Part shown: positions 1 to 12,507 of the stretch, piece after piece
How positions within the stretch are numbered: the first letter of the stretch is position 1
How the letters are laid out: each line of letters begins with the position of its first letter
Source: Apostichopus japonicus
Taxonomy: Eukaryota > Echinodermata > Holothuroidea > Aspidochirotida > Stichopodidae
NCBI RefSeq assembly: GCF_037975245.1
Contig: NC_092575.1
Location: 21,715,841 to 21,775,840 of the forward strand
Direction: 5' to 3'
Length of the DNA stretch: 60,000 nucleotides
Translations under genes and position numbers: made by a program
The notes under the pieces: model-generated
The model's database searches: none
What the model was told of the DNA's origin: nothing
What the model saw: the letters and a program-made list of their open reading frames with translations, nothing else

Positions 1-130
1 CTGACGAACATTAAATTGAACTGGGGCTTTTTCTGACTGAAAACAGAATGACAGATATATACAATAGTTATCTATTTGATATTATTATGATCTATCTTCT
101 TTTGTTTTTTTTTCTTTTGTCTTCATACAG

Positions 131-299
131 CTGCTGTAGAGGCTTGTTTGTCTCATGGTTTAAAGAGAAGTCTGGTGAGCATCTTAAAAGGTGGAAACAC
201 CACCGTCTCTCTCCTCAAACAAGTCGCCAAGGGTTACCCTCCCGCGGGAGAAGTCATCACAAAGGTGCAGGAGATTGAGAGCAGACTAGAGGCGAACAA
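131..299 (+). CDS. sgsm2: SGSM visible exon 1 (RUN domain start)
   Basis: A long pyrimidine tract ending catacag precedes it and gtgagt follows. The first two bases finish a codon begun upstream. It reads [14 protein letters not shown] and ends in EIESRLEAN plus two bases of a Lys codon. This matches the early RUN domain of SGSM2 at about residue 45, so at least one coding exon is outside the window. Confidence 0.9.
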
Positions 300-3200
300 G
301 TGAGTCAATGATTTCCTCCATTTATCGACCTATTTTGGTGAGGAGACCCTGAAGGGTGTAGATAAATATCAACTATTTAAGGCTTAATTCTTTCTTCCTG
401 ATACCGACCGTAACAAATTTCCGGTTCTGAATGTGATGGGAAACAACTTGTGAGCTTCTGTAAAGTAATTGAACATACAAGTTCCCAAGAGAAACACATG
501 TTTTGAGCATATGCAAAGATCGGATGATACTGATAATTTAACATTTTTACAGCGACTTTTTGGGGCCAACTCCAATGTGTATAAACAAATGATGATACCT
601 ACCAGCCTCATGTACACATGTACTTGGATCTACCTAGCTTATAACACACATTCCTGCACGGCGCCCCCAATGACCCCCCATCGAGGTCACTGCCCTCTTC
701 CTTCTAAATCTACCACTCCAAATACATATATGTGCTACTTTTGTATTTCGATGAAAAGTTTTGACTTCGGTAGAAGTCCTGCATTCCTCTCTCCCACCTT
801 CTACGAGCACTGTTTAAGTATACTTGACAACGACTGTGCTTTTAACATGTGTTTTCTTCACTTGGTTAGGCCTTGTGTCCAATCTTGTGTATTAGTACAG
901 TTACGGAAAGGTACGAAAGTGTGGTATGAATTCCATGGTTAGGCTAAGTTTTGGGGCATTAAAATAAAGGTAAGAGAAGGTGTGTACTATATGTCCAATA
1001 CTCGTGGACTGTGTGGTTACGGTTTTACAGGGATTCTAATTATAATGATCTGTTTTACGTTCTGCATTGCAGCAATGTACATAGTACAAGTATGCAATGC
1101 AGATCTGACTGGTGTTGAACATTATAATACTGGTATATATGTACAGCTTAAAGACCTGTAGTACTAACCCACCGCATACAAAGCAACAACCCGCCATGTA
1201 AACCTGTATCCGGTTTTAAGATATTTGTAAAATGTGACCGGTTTAGTTGTAACCGCTTGGCCTATTTACTTTAGTTCTGATGTGACCTTTGATCAGAGTC
1301 TGGGTCAGTTTTGGTTGTTTTAAAGGAGGAATAAATCTCATAGCTACGTCGGTTGGTGATAAGGTCTGATTGAACTCTAGGTGGAGTGTGTTGTCTTGTT
1401 TACTGTTTTATTTAAATACCAGCCGACAGAAGCAATCACACTCTGCTAGGTTATAATCAAACCTATTGATCTGTAATTACCAAGCTTAAGGTTGATATTT
1501 GTACAGTTTGTGTCCTCATAAATCAGTGTGAGTACTTGAAAGATGACTACACAGTCAACAAGCAAGCCGTATCATTCTAAAAGCAAAAAGAAAAGGATGG
1601 CGGGGATGGTTGTCTGAGATATATTGGAATGAAGATAGATATGAATTTAGAAATCTGTAGCAAGACCACAACAATGTAAATAACTGAAAGCTGACTACGC
1701 ATACGATTAACAAGATGTATTCTGCAACTTGCAATATGGAAGGATGGATGACAAGTTACCCAAGATATTTGAAAGGTGAAAATAAATGAGTTCAAAATCT
1801 GTATGAAAAATGTAACAATGGAATTGAGAGCTGATTACACACTTAGTTAAACAAAAACATCAAGTATTGTTCTAAAGGCAACAAGGAAGGATGGCAGGAA
1901 AGTTGTCCGAAGCAAAAAAAAATGAACTTAAAAATCTTTTAACAAAAACATAACTTGGAAAAGTTAGTGGGATGGGTATGGGAGGAGAAGTAGGAGAGGG
2001 GGCAGGAGGAAAATAAAACATCTTAATTTATTGACAGGACTCTAGTTTAATAGACAATGAAAGTATGTTGTCTTTGCCTGTGTATACTGGCCCCTCCCTG
2101 GAGTGTGGGAGGGGGAGTGGCAGAGGGGGAGGGGGAGTGGCAGAGGGGGAGTGGCAGAGGGGGAGTGGCAGAGGGGGAGGGGAAGAGGGAGCAGGAGGAG
2201 TGTCAACATCTCAATTTTATCGACAGGACTAATAGTAGAGTCAATGAAATTAAGCTCTCCTGTCCGTTGAGTGTACTGGCCTCCCTCCCTGGGTTGGACT
2301 GTTGGGGGTAACAATGTGGTGTTTATCATTTAGCTATTTGTTCCACATTGTGCAGAATGCCCAAAACAGGGAAGCTGAGAGTGTGTGTCTTTGACGGTTA
2401 GAAATTAAACCATATTCAGAAACTTTTCCAACTTGCAACTTTATGAAAATGCCTGTGTTAATAAACAGTTAATAGTTGTTGGCATATTTCCAGCCTTTTA
2501 AATTATGGAAACGCTGTAAAGAGACATTACAAATAATGAAGACAAACATAATGACGGTTAAGCAGAGAACTGTATGTAAACATTGCAGTAATTTTATGAT
2601 CCAAAATCGATATTAAATACCAAATATGATGGAAAACTTGAAACATAGAAATGAATTTATATTTTTTCAAATGGTATATCTCTCATTCTTTTTTTTTTTC
2701 TTGGTTCCCAGGAAATCGATGAACGGAGACAGTCCCAATAAACCACAATACAGCATCAGGGCTGCGTTGCAACAGCGCCATCTCTGGATTAGGGTAGCTC
2801 TCTTCGAGAAACACTTGGCTAAGATTGTGGAACACTTGCATGAAAATTGCGGGTAAGCTAAGTGGACTACTTTATAAAAAAGTATATAGTTATCTTTAGA
2901 AAATAAGTAAAAGAAAAGTCCTTAGACTTTTATAATACCATTCCACCACCACCATCACCTTGGTAGGGATTTTTTTAACATGCTTTCTTACACAAGTCAC
3001 AAACAGGACCTTTTTGAACCTGGTTCTTTGGTCCAGTAGTCAGACTTTTCTTCGAACGACCACTGTTTACAGAAATGTCTGACGTCCGCCATACCCTCCA
3101 CACCTATGGTTGGTCTCTGATATTTACCACAAAAAAAAAAAAAAAAATCATAATTTTTCAACCTTTTTTTTTCCATCAGTAAATATTATGAGAAAGAAGC

Positions 3201-6200
3201 GTATTTAGCCGATCCTGTTCATGGCCCTATCCTGGCCTCCCTTTTAGGTAAGTCCTTAGAGCCTGTAAGTACAAGAACTTTATTCATTCTTTATTCCTTG
3301 GTCAAACATTATACCGGACAGCATTCATTAAAATACTGACCTGAATGGGGGCTCTTCTTGTATCTGTCACTGGAATACTCCCAGCTGTCAAACTTGGCAG
3401 GCTTGTATGAATTTCAATTCTCATTGGTATACATGAAGCTGTCCTTCAAAACTCAGGTTTAAAGGACCTAAGGTTAAAACTTTAAAAAAACTGCATTTTT
3501 TTTCACTGCAAATTCCATCATTGAAGCCTCATTGTGGTATGGTACCATAGATTTACAATGAAGTTCTTGTGATATACTGCTCACTGTAGGTCACACTCAC
3601 AGTCCGCCCGGTAAATTTATTTATTCATAAAAGATGAAGATACGAGTTGATCAACTTGGATGGCATTTGGGTACCACTCGGTATTTAATTGTTTTCAAAG
3701 TTTGACATGATGTCACCAAAGTTTCAAGCTGTTTTGGAAGTAATGTGAAAGTTAACTTGTTAATGTATTACTTAATACTAGTGCTACAGTACTGCACATT
3801 GCGCTAGGGGGTCACACGCATACAACTTTTGCATATCTAACTCTTGAGAACGTGAATTTCAAAGATTTCAAAGTCTTCATCGGCCAATAACCAATCGCGA
3901 GCAGCGCCGTTCAGGAAGATTTGCCCACTTTTGCCTGCGTAACAGTTACAACAATTGAGGTGTCAATTGAGACACATACAGTATGTGTGAGTGATACAAT
4001 TGCAATTTACAGCGCCATGCATGTAGGAGGAAACACTGAGTTTAACAACCCTTATAATTGAAGCCGGTCGTCACCGGGCTTCAATTAAGCACAGCCGAAT
4101 GTATTTGTTGCATAATGGCTTACACTGCACCTTAATGCAACTATACAAAAGAAAATATTATAAGACAATATTTTTGTCTGGCTTTTTTGTATTTTTATGT
4201 CACAAAATATGTTTAGAATCTGGCAAATGTCAATTCCATTTTGAAACGAAAAGCCTACCACACTTTCATAGCAGAAGTAAATAACCTAGTATCAGTAGCA
4301 TACTATTGCATAGAAGAGTCTGTGTGAAAGTTGTCGCTGGGATAAAAGTCACAAACTGATGGCGCACACTGTTGCAAAAGTTAGCATGTGGGTATATATT
4401 GTCTATGTGCTTGGGGAGGGGGGGGTTGGGTTGGGAGGGGTGGTATCATTGCAGAATTAGAAACTATTTGTAGACGGGGGTTTTCCCCTGGCATTGTAGA
4501 TTACTCATGACACACATACCATGTATTAGTATCACATTCATGTTGTTTTTTCCCTCTCATGTATGTACAGTCGGCCCATGTGCTCTGGACTACTCCAAGA
4601 TGAAGACAGCAGACCACTATTGGACAGACCCTCCCGCAGATGAGCTGGTACAGAGGCACAGAATACATAGTAATGCGTTAGCATCTGGTGCTAACTCCCC
4701 AAGGAGACCTGGCTTACAGGTACTAGAGAGATATTTGTCAAATAGATGACTTTATTTCTTATTTTTATCGTTGCTATTCCCCTAATCACCACTAATAATG
4801 TCCCCCACCCCTAAAGTTAACTTTTAGCGTAGTTTACCCTCGCTTTCAATGGTTTACGGTCTCTTATTTAATCACGATGAGAACTTATGTAAAATGTAGG
4901 TACTTACAGCAATGATAATATTTGCACCAAATTGTCACTAAGAATCAGAAACTTAAGTTTATTTGTAAATTGTTTGATGTTGAATTAATAATAAATATCC
5001 AATAGCTTTTTGATGGAGTACTCTTGATCTAAAGTGGCTAATTTCAGAACCCAGCTGTAACAATATAATAAGACAACATCAAACAGTGCATGATACAATA
5101 ATAAATTTACACACAGTACTGAGGTAGCATCATAGTCACTAAATGCAAAAACCAAAGAAAAGGGAAAGAAAAATGGTTGTAAAACAAGATATTTTATCAG
5201 TTCATTGTCATGGTAACGACCCATTATCAGTAACTATGGCTGATAAAGTTTGGCTGCATAGAATGACATACCAGTGACAAAAACTTGAACATTTTGATGT
5301 TACCAAAGTTTTATTTTTTTTCTTCTTCAAAATTCCAAACTCGTATATGTTCCTGTTTTATATGTATTCACTCCTCCTATTTCTAAAGAGAACTGTGTGT
5401 GAGGGGACATTCATTTGAATATGTGACTCTTGTTTAAAAAAAAACAATGTATACGTATGATAATTGTCGAAATGCTTGTGGGAACCTGTGAGATGGTTCG
5501 TTCATATCTGTTACAACTCAAGCTTTGTGTAAAAGTAAGTTGGCCTGACGTTTCGATCCTAGCAGGATCTTCTTCAAAGGCTAAATGACACGTAACAGTA
5601 ACAGAAGAGACAAAAACACACACAGAATACAGACAGGTTAATGAGCATGGTGAACACAAAGAGATAGATGTAAGGGGATTAGTAGACAAGGGATGGAGAG
5701 AAGAAAGAAACCAACAGGGGAAGCTTTGTAACTTTGTAACATTTCTATCTTCGACTGAAGGTGAAGAAAACTACAGGAAATACCGATGAACACAGGACAG
5801 CCGTTTCGGCCAGGGATTACGTTGAATCGCTTCACCAGAATTCAAGAAGCCAGCTTCTTTATGGCAAAAATAATGTCCTAGTACAACCGGTGAGTGGATT
5901 AATCCTATCGATCTTAACTGCCAATAAGTTTTCTTCGCTGAATTATCGTAATGAAATTTTATCTTGAGAATGGAATTTAAATGTAATAATGACTTGCCCA
6001 TGAAACTTTCAGTTGGTGAAAAACTCGTAAGAGCGTTTCATAGTTTTAATCAGTTGCGATACGTTTTGGAATAATCCCTTGGGTAGCGTTGCTGAAATTG
6101 TGGACCAGTTGCAATACGAAGAGAGTTCTCTTACAGTCCCATCTGAAGACTGATCTTCAATACAATCATGTGCACCAACAGAGAACGGGATCCAGTCCTA

Positions 6201-9200
6201 TCTTCATATAATTTTTTTTTTTTTTTTTTTTTGGCGTTGCAACTTCTTACGTAATTTGCTATAATCTTGAAACCACCAAATATTTTAATTCTGCTACAGA
6301 AGGAAGATGCAGAGCAGATTCCTGGTTACTTGTCCTTACATCAAACATTGGAGCATCTAACCATTAAATGGACCCCCAACCAGCTCATGAACGGAGCAGC
6401 CATGGAAGAAGCCGAAGAAGAAACAGATAAGAGGTGAGCCTCTCGTCAAAAACATTTTTATCACGTTTGCCCGTCGAAGATCGATGGAGTACGCTTTGCT
6501 CGGATGTTCATTTGTTTGCCTGAGTCAAAAGTTCATTTTGGTCGTCGTCGTATCTGTGTGGTCGATGTGTTTGCTCTCTCCCCCTTTCCTTGTCAAGCAT
6601 GAGTTATATGTGTAGAGTCTGTTTTTGTCAAAGTTTGATGGCACTGATAAATCTGCTAGCTTAAGAGTCCATGTCTGAGTTGACTCTGAAAAAAGAAATA
6701 CCAAGAGAATTTTGTTGGTATTGACATTTACCTTTTTTATTAGATTAGATTGTGAAAAGGATGAGATGCCGAAAAAAGATTAATCTGCTGGAGCCTTTGG
6801 AATATTGTTCACCATATAAATCAATGGAATGAAGAAGGATGTTTGTAGTTAGAAGTTCAGAATGTTCTTTTGAAGAAGAAACTTTGACCAAGTTATTAGC
6901 ATAAATAAATATAACACATTGAGTTTGTGGATGTCTTAACCTGACTGTTATATATTAGACATTGGTCATGCTTGATCGTCAACGAAATAAAGAACAGATC
7001 AATCAATAAGATAGGTTAAACTAGCAAAGGCCAATTATCTAGGATGCTGATACAAATATTCAAATTGGTTTTAATAAACTCTTTACTGCTATTGTATGAC
7101 CTATGGTCACTTTCAGGATACAGGGTTCTGCAATGCCCAAAATCTTTTATTAACAGAACCCTAAACCTGTAGGTTGGAAAAAATGGCCTCACAAACTGCC
7201 ACCTTATTGTAAATTTTTAATCTGTGTCAAAAAGGGGAAAAAAAAACTTCAGCAGCTTAAAATCCTGCTCAGATAGGATTAACAAAATACCTAACAATAG
7301 GGATTAACTCTGTAGCCCTGCAGTGTAATAGGGATTATCTATCAAGACCTGCAGTGTAATAGGGATTATCTCTGTAACCCTGCAGTGTAATAGGGATTAT
7401 CTCTGTAGCCCTGCAGTGTAATAGGGATTATCTCTGTGGCCCTACCGGTCTATAATGTGAAACTGTGGGTGCAGCACAGTTACATTATGTCCCATGCAGC
7501 CTGGCTGCAGGAGGCTGCAGTTCCCTCAAGTGTTTTACTTTTTTGACATGGTACCTTACCTGATATCTCCATCGATGTTGAGTGTCTTTGGGCATCATTG
7601 GTGAGAGTATTAACCATCTCAAGATGACTAGTGATCTTACTCAAGTCTTCATGTGTGTGGATGTGTTTGTATGCGTTTGTTTTCTACGAGGACTTGAACA
7701 AAAGAATTCCAGGTCCTCGGTTGTGATTTCTAAAGAATCACCACGTCCTCGGAAGAATTCTATTGTATAGGGTATTGTTAAGGTTATGGTACATGGATTT
7801 GAACAATGGAAAATACAATGGGGTCCTCGGTCTGAATGTAATGCAAACATGTATGTGTGTGAGTGTGTGTCAGTGTGTGATATATCACTGCTATCACCAC
7901 CCTGCCAGCAAACAATTTAAAGGCTCATCAAGGATAACATGATCAAACTTGTTATCACAACGGAACGGAAATGCCATAAATTTCTGGCTGGCTTTTTCAA
8001 GTCCTTGAATTTGCTACCATTTCTACAGTGATATTAGATACGAACACATGTATACGTTGCATCTCTTCTCTTTCATTTCTTGAAAGTTTATACTTTCCGT
8101 ATAAACTACTAATACTTCAGAGAACATAAACAAGTCACTAGATGAGAGTATGATCTTTGAATGGTCGTGTAAACAAACTCACTAGATGAAAGTATGATCT
8201 TTGAATGGTGGTGTAATTCAGATTAAATCCGCAAACATAACATCTTGGAAAAGAGGAAAAAAATTTAAGGCTGGAAGAGGGATTCAAATTAGTGAACCAG
8301 TTTTCTGTTTTTCATTTTATACTTATATAACCATAATATCTTCTCTATAAACAATTCTTGCAGTGAGCATCGACCCAAAACTAGAGCTAGTAAAATCTAA
8401 TGATTACTGTAGATGCCTGCTCATATCAGCTTGCAATTCAGAAATACTCGGTCATAAGCCATCGCTGGTAACAGTGAGCTCTCATTGCCATTGTAGATTT
8501 CCTATTTCGTTGACCAAGAGAATTCTACATCTCTTGAGGGGGACGTTTCTAAGTTATTATTCAGGGGATTTAACATTTCTTGTTTTAAACCCTACTGTGA
8601 GACCAAAGAATAGAATAGAAGTATTGGTGTCATGACATGGCATTTAGTTGTTACTGAAAACACGGCAGTAATCGTTGACCTGGCCAGCATTAGTGATGTG
8701 CCTGGAAGCAGTAAAGTATTTGTGTTGACCTGACCAAACTTAGTAGTGTCCCCCGAAGCACACTTTGTTTGTGAAGGTGTAAATATCCTCATGATGTATG
8801 TGTTTCCCAGGGTACCTGTCAGTACTGACAAGAAATTAAATCAAGTCCATCAGGATTGCTGTTGGGTTTTTGTGTGTTTATAATGAAATAAACAATCTGA
8901 TTTTTGTCTGCTTGGCTTTTTGGATCTCTTAAAAAGGGGTTCATTTGGGTTTGTTTCAACTCTAGACAAGAGTAGAGCTGTCAAACCTTCTAATATTCAT
9001 ATCGAAGAGATTTGTTGTGAATTTACATTCCGGGGTCAGTCGATGAATGAATCTTTGAACAGCTGACATGAGGTGTTCAACCCCAATTGATTTTAATAAT
9101 TTACACGGATGTAAACCTTTTGACCGGTACCTTTTGACCGGTACCGTGCAGCAAGACATAGCCAATAAAAGAATCTCATGCCAAGTTGAATGCCGTAGGT

Positions 9201-12200
9201 GTATCAGAGTGGATAAATTGATTTCTCCCTAAAACAAGAAATTTGTCTCAATCTTTTAATGTCTTTATCACTCTGGTCAAAGCAGGTTTACCCCACAAAA
9301 TCGCAACCGTGCAAAGAGGAAAAACGGTCACAAGGTGTAAGTTAATAACTCTTCTGAAATGATTTTTGGGGCATGAGGAAGGTTTTTTTTTCTTTGCGTG
9401 ATTTCATTAAAAACCAATCATTTCTGCTAATTAAAGCAGCTCTTTGCATTTTGGAATGAATTTACGGCAAATTAAAAAAAAAAAAAATATTGTACAAAAT
9501 AGTAACCAAAATTTGCATGATTATCTTTGATCCAACTAAAAAGTACCCTCCATGATTTATTTCAAGAAATGAAGTTTATCTAAATGGTTTCATTTTGATT
9601 TAAAAAAATTTTTGGTAATCCTGCATTACTTTTTCATATCATTGTTAATAATCATATTCAAACAGAGTTTACTGAAAATACTGAAAGCATTTTAATTTTT
9701 CTTCATTATCATTTGAAATAAAAGTTTGCAAATAGAAGTGAAGGGAAAGGATCTATCTATATATATATATATATATGGTTTTATTGAACCGTCGCAGCTG
9801 TAAATTTTTGTGTCATTTTTATACCAAAATTAATGCAAAAAGCTGCTTTAAACAAGTTTTCATATCACTTTATTCCCAATTTTTATAGTTTATTTCATGC
9901 TTGGTGGCAGACAGCGTATCTCCACACCATTTAATACCATAATTTACACATTTACATCTTTTGGCCATCTTTGAAACACTGCAGTGTTTCTCTATCAGTG
10001 AAGATATAAAGCATGCTTAGTTATTAGAAGCAGTACAACGGTGTATATATTGGTACTAAGACACACTCACCTGGAAAACACCTTCACTCATTGTTTCAGG
10101 TTCTGATGTCATGTTTGATTTGGATTAAATTTCTGTTCGGACAACCAAAATCAGCGTCAGCGGTTGTTCAGTGGACGACTGGTTGTTTACATAAAATTCA
10201 GATTGCATTTGTAACTAAATAACCCCCAAATACAGCTTAAATGATAGATTGGTGTTGCCCTCAGTCACTTTGGAAATATTGAATTAAAACTAAAATAGTC
10301 ATATTAGACTATGATTCACCTGAATGCGGGTTTTACTGGTCAAAAGTTGGTATTCTATTCGTCAGTATATATATATTGGTAATTCTCTCTTACTGTGCTA
10401 CACAGTTGAACCTACCAAATTTGCTGCTCAGACAACCGATAAGGGAGGACCTGGTTGTTCAAGGGACAACCAGCAAAGAGTCCTTAAACATTTGTCCTGT
10501 TATACTCATATATTTCACTAATCACACTCATCAAATTCTTCATACCATATCACATACCCCAACTGGTACATGAAGACTGACTTTCAGGTTTTGCTCAAAA
10601 CAGAGGTCATTTGAGAGAGTTAGGTGTCAGGGAATTAGACATATCTGTGTCAGTAGTTAAAAGTCATTAGCATGATATCAAAATATGCTAAAACAGCCAA
10701 ATAATGGTCACACAAATTCAAAAAATGTGAAACAAGCTTTTTCAAATCAATTTTCCTGAATGAGAATTTTCAATATTTTTTTAATATATATATATGTATA
10801 TATATATATACATATACATATATATATATATTGTATGACTTAACCCCTCTATAAAAAATGTTTAGGATTCATAATTATAGAGGGTCTGAACCTCACAGAA
10901 AGTAATCTCGGTTATAACTGTCAGCACCTTTTTAAGCTTCCTGAAACTTTGATGCAGTACGAAGCTACGACCTCAAATTCTGTATTAATTCTGCTGTTTT
11001 TTTGATGGGTCTTCTTGATTGTCAAAGTATTATTTGTATATTGTCAAACTATCTATTTAACCCCAAGAATAACCATTAAGTTATGAATTAATTGCAAAAA
11101 TGGGCTGTTTGTTTCATCAAAAGGGGTTGCACCTCTATATATGATAGCCTACCTCACTTACATATTATAAAGTCCAGTATCAAGTTGGTAGGTGTTGGAC
11201 TTTTAATAAACAGATTTAAAATACATGTGTCTTTTAATTTTGTATCCCATTCCCCTACTAGCTTACTTTTGTATTTGTTTGCATGCTGTAGCAAAAGAGA
11301 GCTCACTTTTATTATTAAAGAAGCAGCACTTTTTTATTCTTTCCAAATGTTTGCTTGCACTTCTCCTACTTTTTCCAAACTTGAGGAAAAGATCATTGTT
11401 TGGTGAAGGTCTCTATTTCTTGTTGCCCAATACCTGATGCATGTTGCAGTTATCTACACTACGGTGTGCATCATCCTCCAGTAGTGTGATTCATGTTATG
11501 GTATTTCCGTACAGATCACTAAATTTAGCTATTTGCATGAACGGCTTCAATCTGTAGTTGCAGAACTTCATATTTTTTGTCTTGCCACGTTTTATGCATC
11601 CATGAGGAAATGTGTGTGTGTGTGTGTGTGTATATGCGCGTTTGTTTTGTATTCTGACCGAGGACTTGAACAAAAGAATTCCAGGTCCTTGGAAGAATTC
11701 TATTGTATGAGGTATTGTTAAGGTTAGGGTACATGGATTTGAACAATGGAAAATACAATGGGGTCCTTGGTCTGAATGTAATACAAACGTGTGTGTGTGT
11801 GTGTGCATGTTTATTCTGCTTCCTCGTAGAAGTAGAACGCCCAATGGTGACCTATAGTAGAAACTGATCAGTGGCATCAAAAATTTGATGAACTGAGCCT
11901 GAGCCATATCAGAGCTGCTTTTAATCAAATAATCTTTTAGTTTTCATCAGTTAATTTTATAATAGTAGATTTGTATCCAGAACTATCATGCCATATATCT
12001 AAATGAAACCTTCTCAGTGGCCTAGGTTGTATTTTTTTCTTAAACTGTTCTTGACAAAGTCGGTACGGATGTTTTGATCTTTGAATGAGCGCTGACAGTT
12101 CGATAGCTGTGACTTGTCCGAAATGTCTGCTGAAATTTCACGGGATGAGAGCTCAAAATCGACAGTGTTTTAAGAAAAAAAGGGGTATTCTGATAAGTGT

Positions 12201-12408
12201 ATAGAGAGAGTCAGTTGGTAGAAGGAACTGGTGTTAATGTGACTAAGGAATATTAATCCACATCCAATAAGCCCTTTGCTGGGGGAAGGGGGAAGAGGGG
12301 GGGGGGTGCAGAGGTGACTGGTATTGCAGAGGTCAGTGGCACAGAAATGTCCAGAAGGTTTATAAGTTTGTTTTACACTGTCTTGTGCGAGATTTTGTTT
12401 CCAAATTT

Positions 12409-12507
<99 letters not shown>

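Larger units (their letters stand above)
2853..6299 (+). other. SGSM introns 2 to 5
   Basis: Intronic stretches 2853-3179, 3248-4570, 4720-5760 and 5890-6299. Contents are homopolymer runs, a G-rich tract near 4413-4441, a short perfect hairpin at 4056-4086, and a dispersed-repeat-like tail near 5540-5600. No further coding blocks were recognised. Confidence 0.65.

Noticed and set aside
469-942. 157-codon plus-strand frame in SGSM intron 1
   Set aside because: No recognisable motif, codon usage like the surrounding AT-rich intron, and it does not connect in phase to neighbouring exons.
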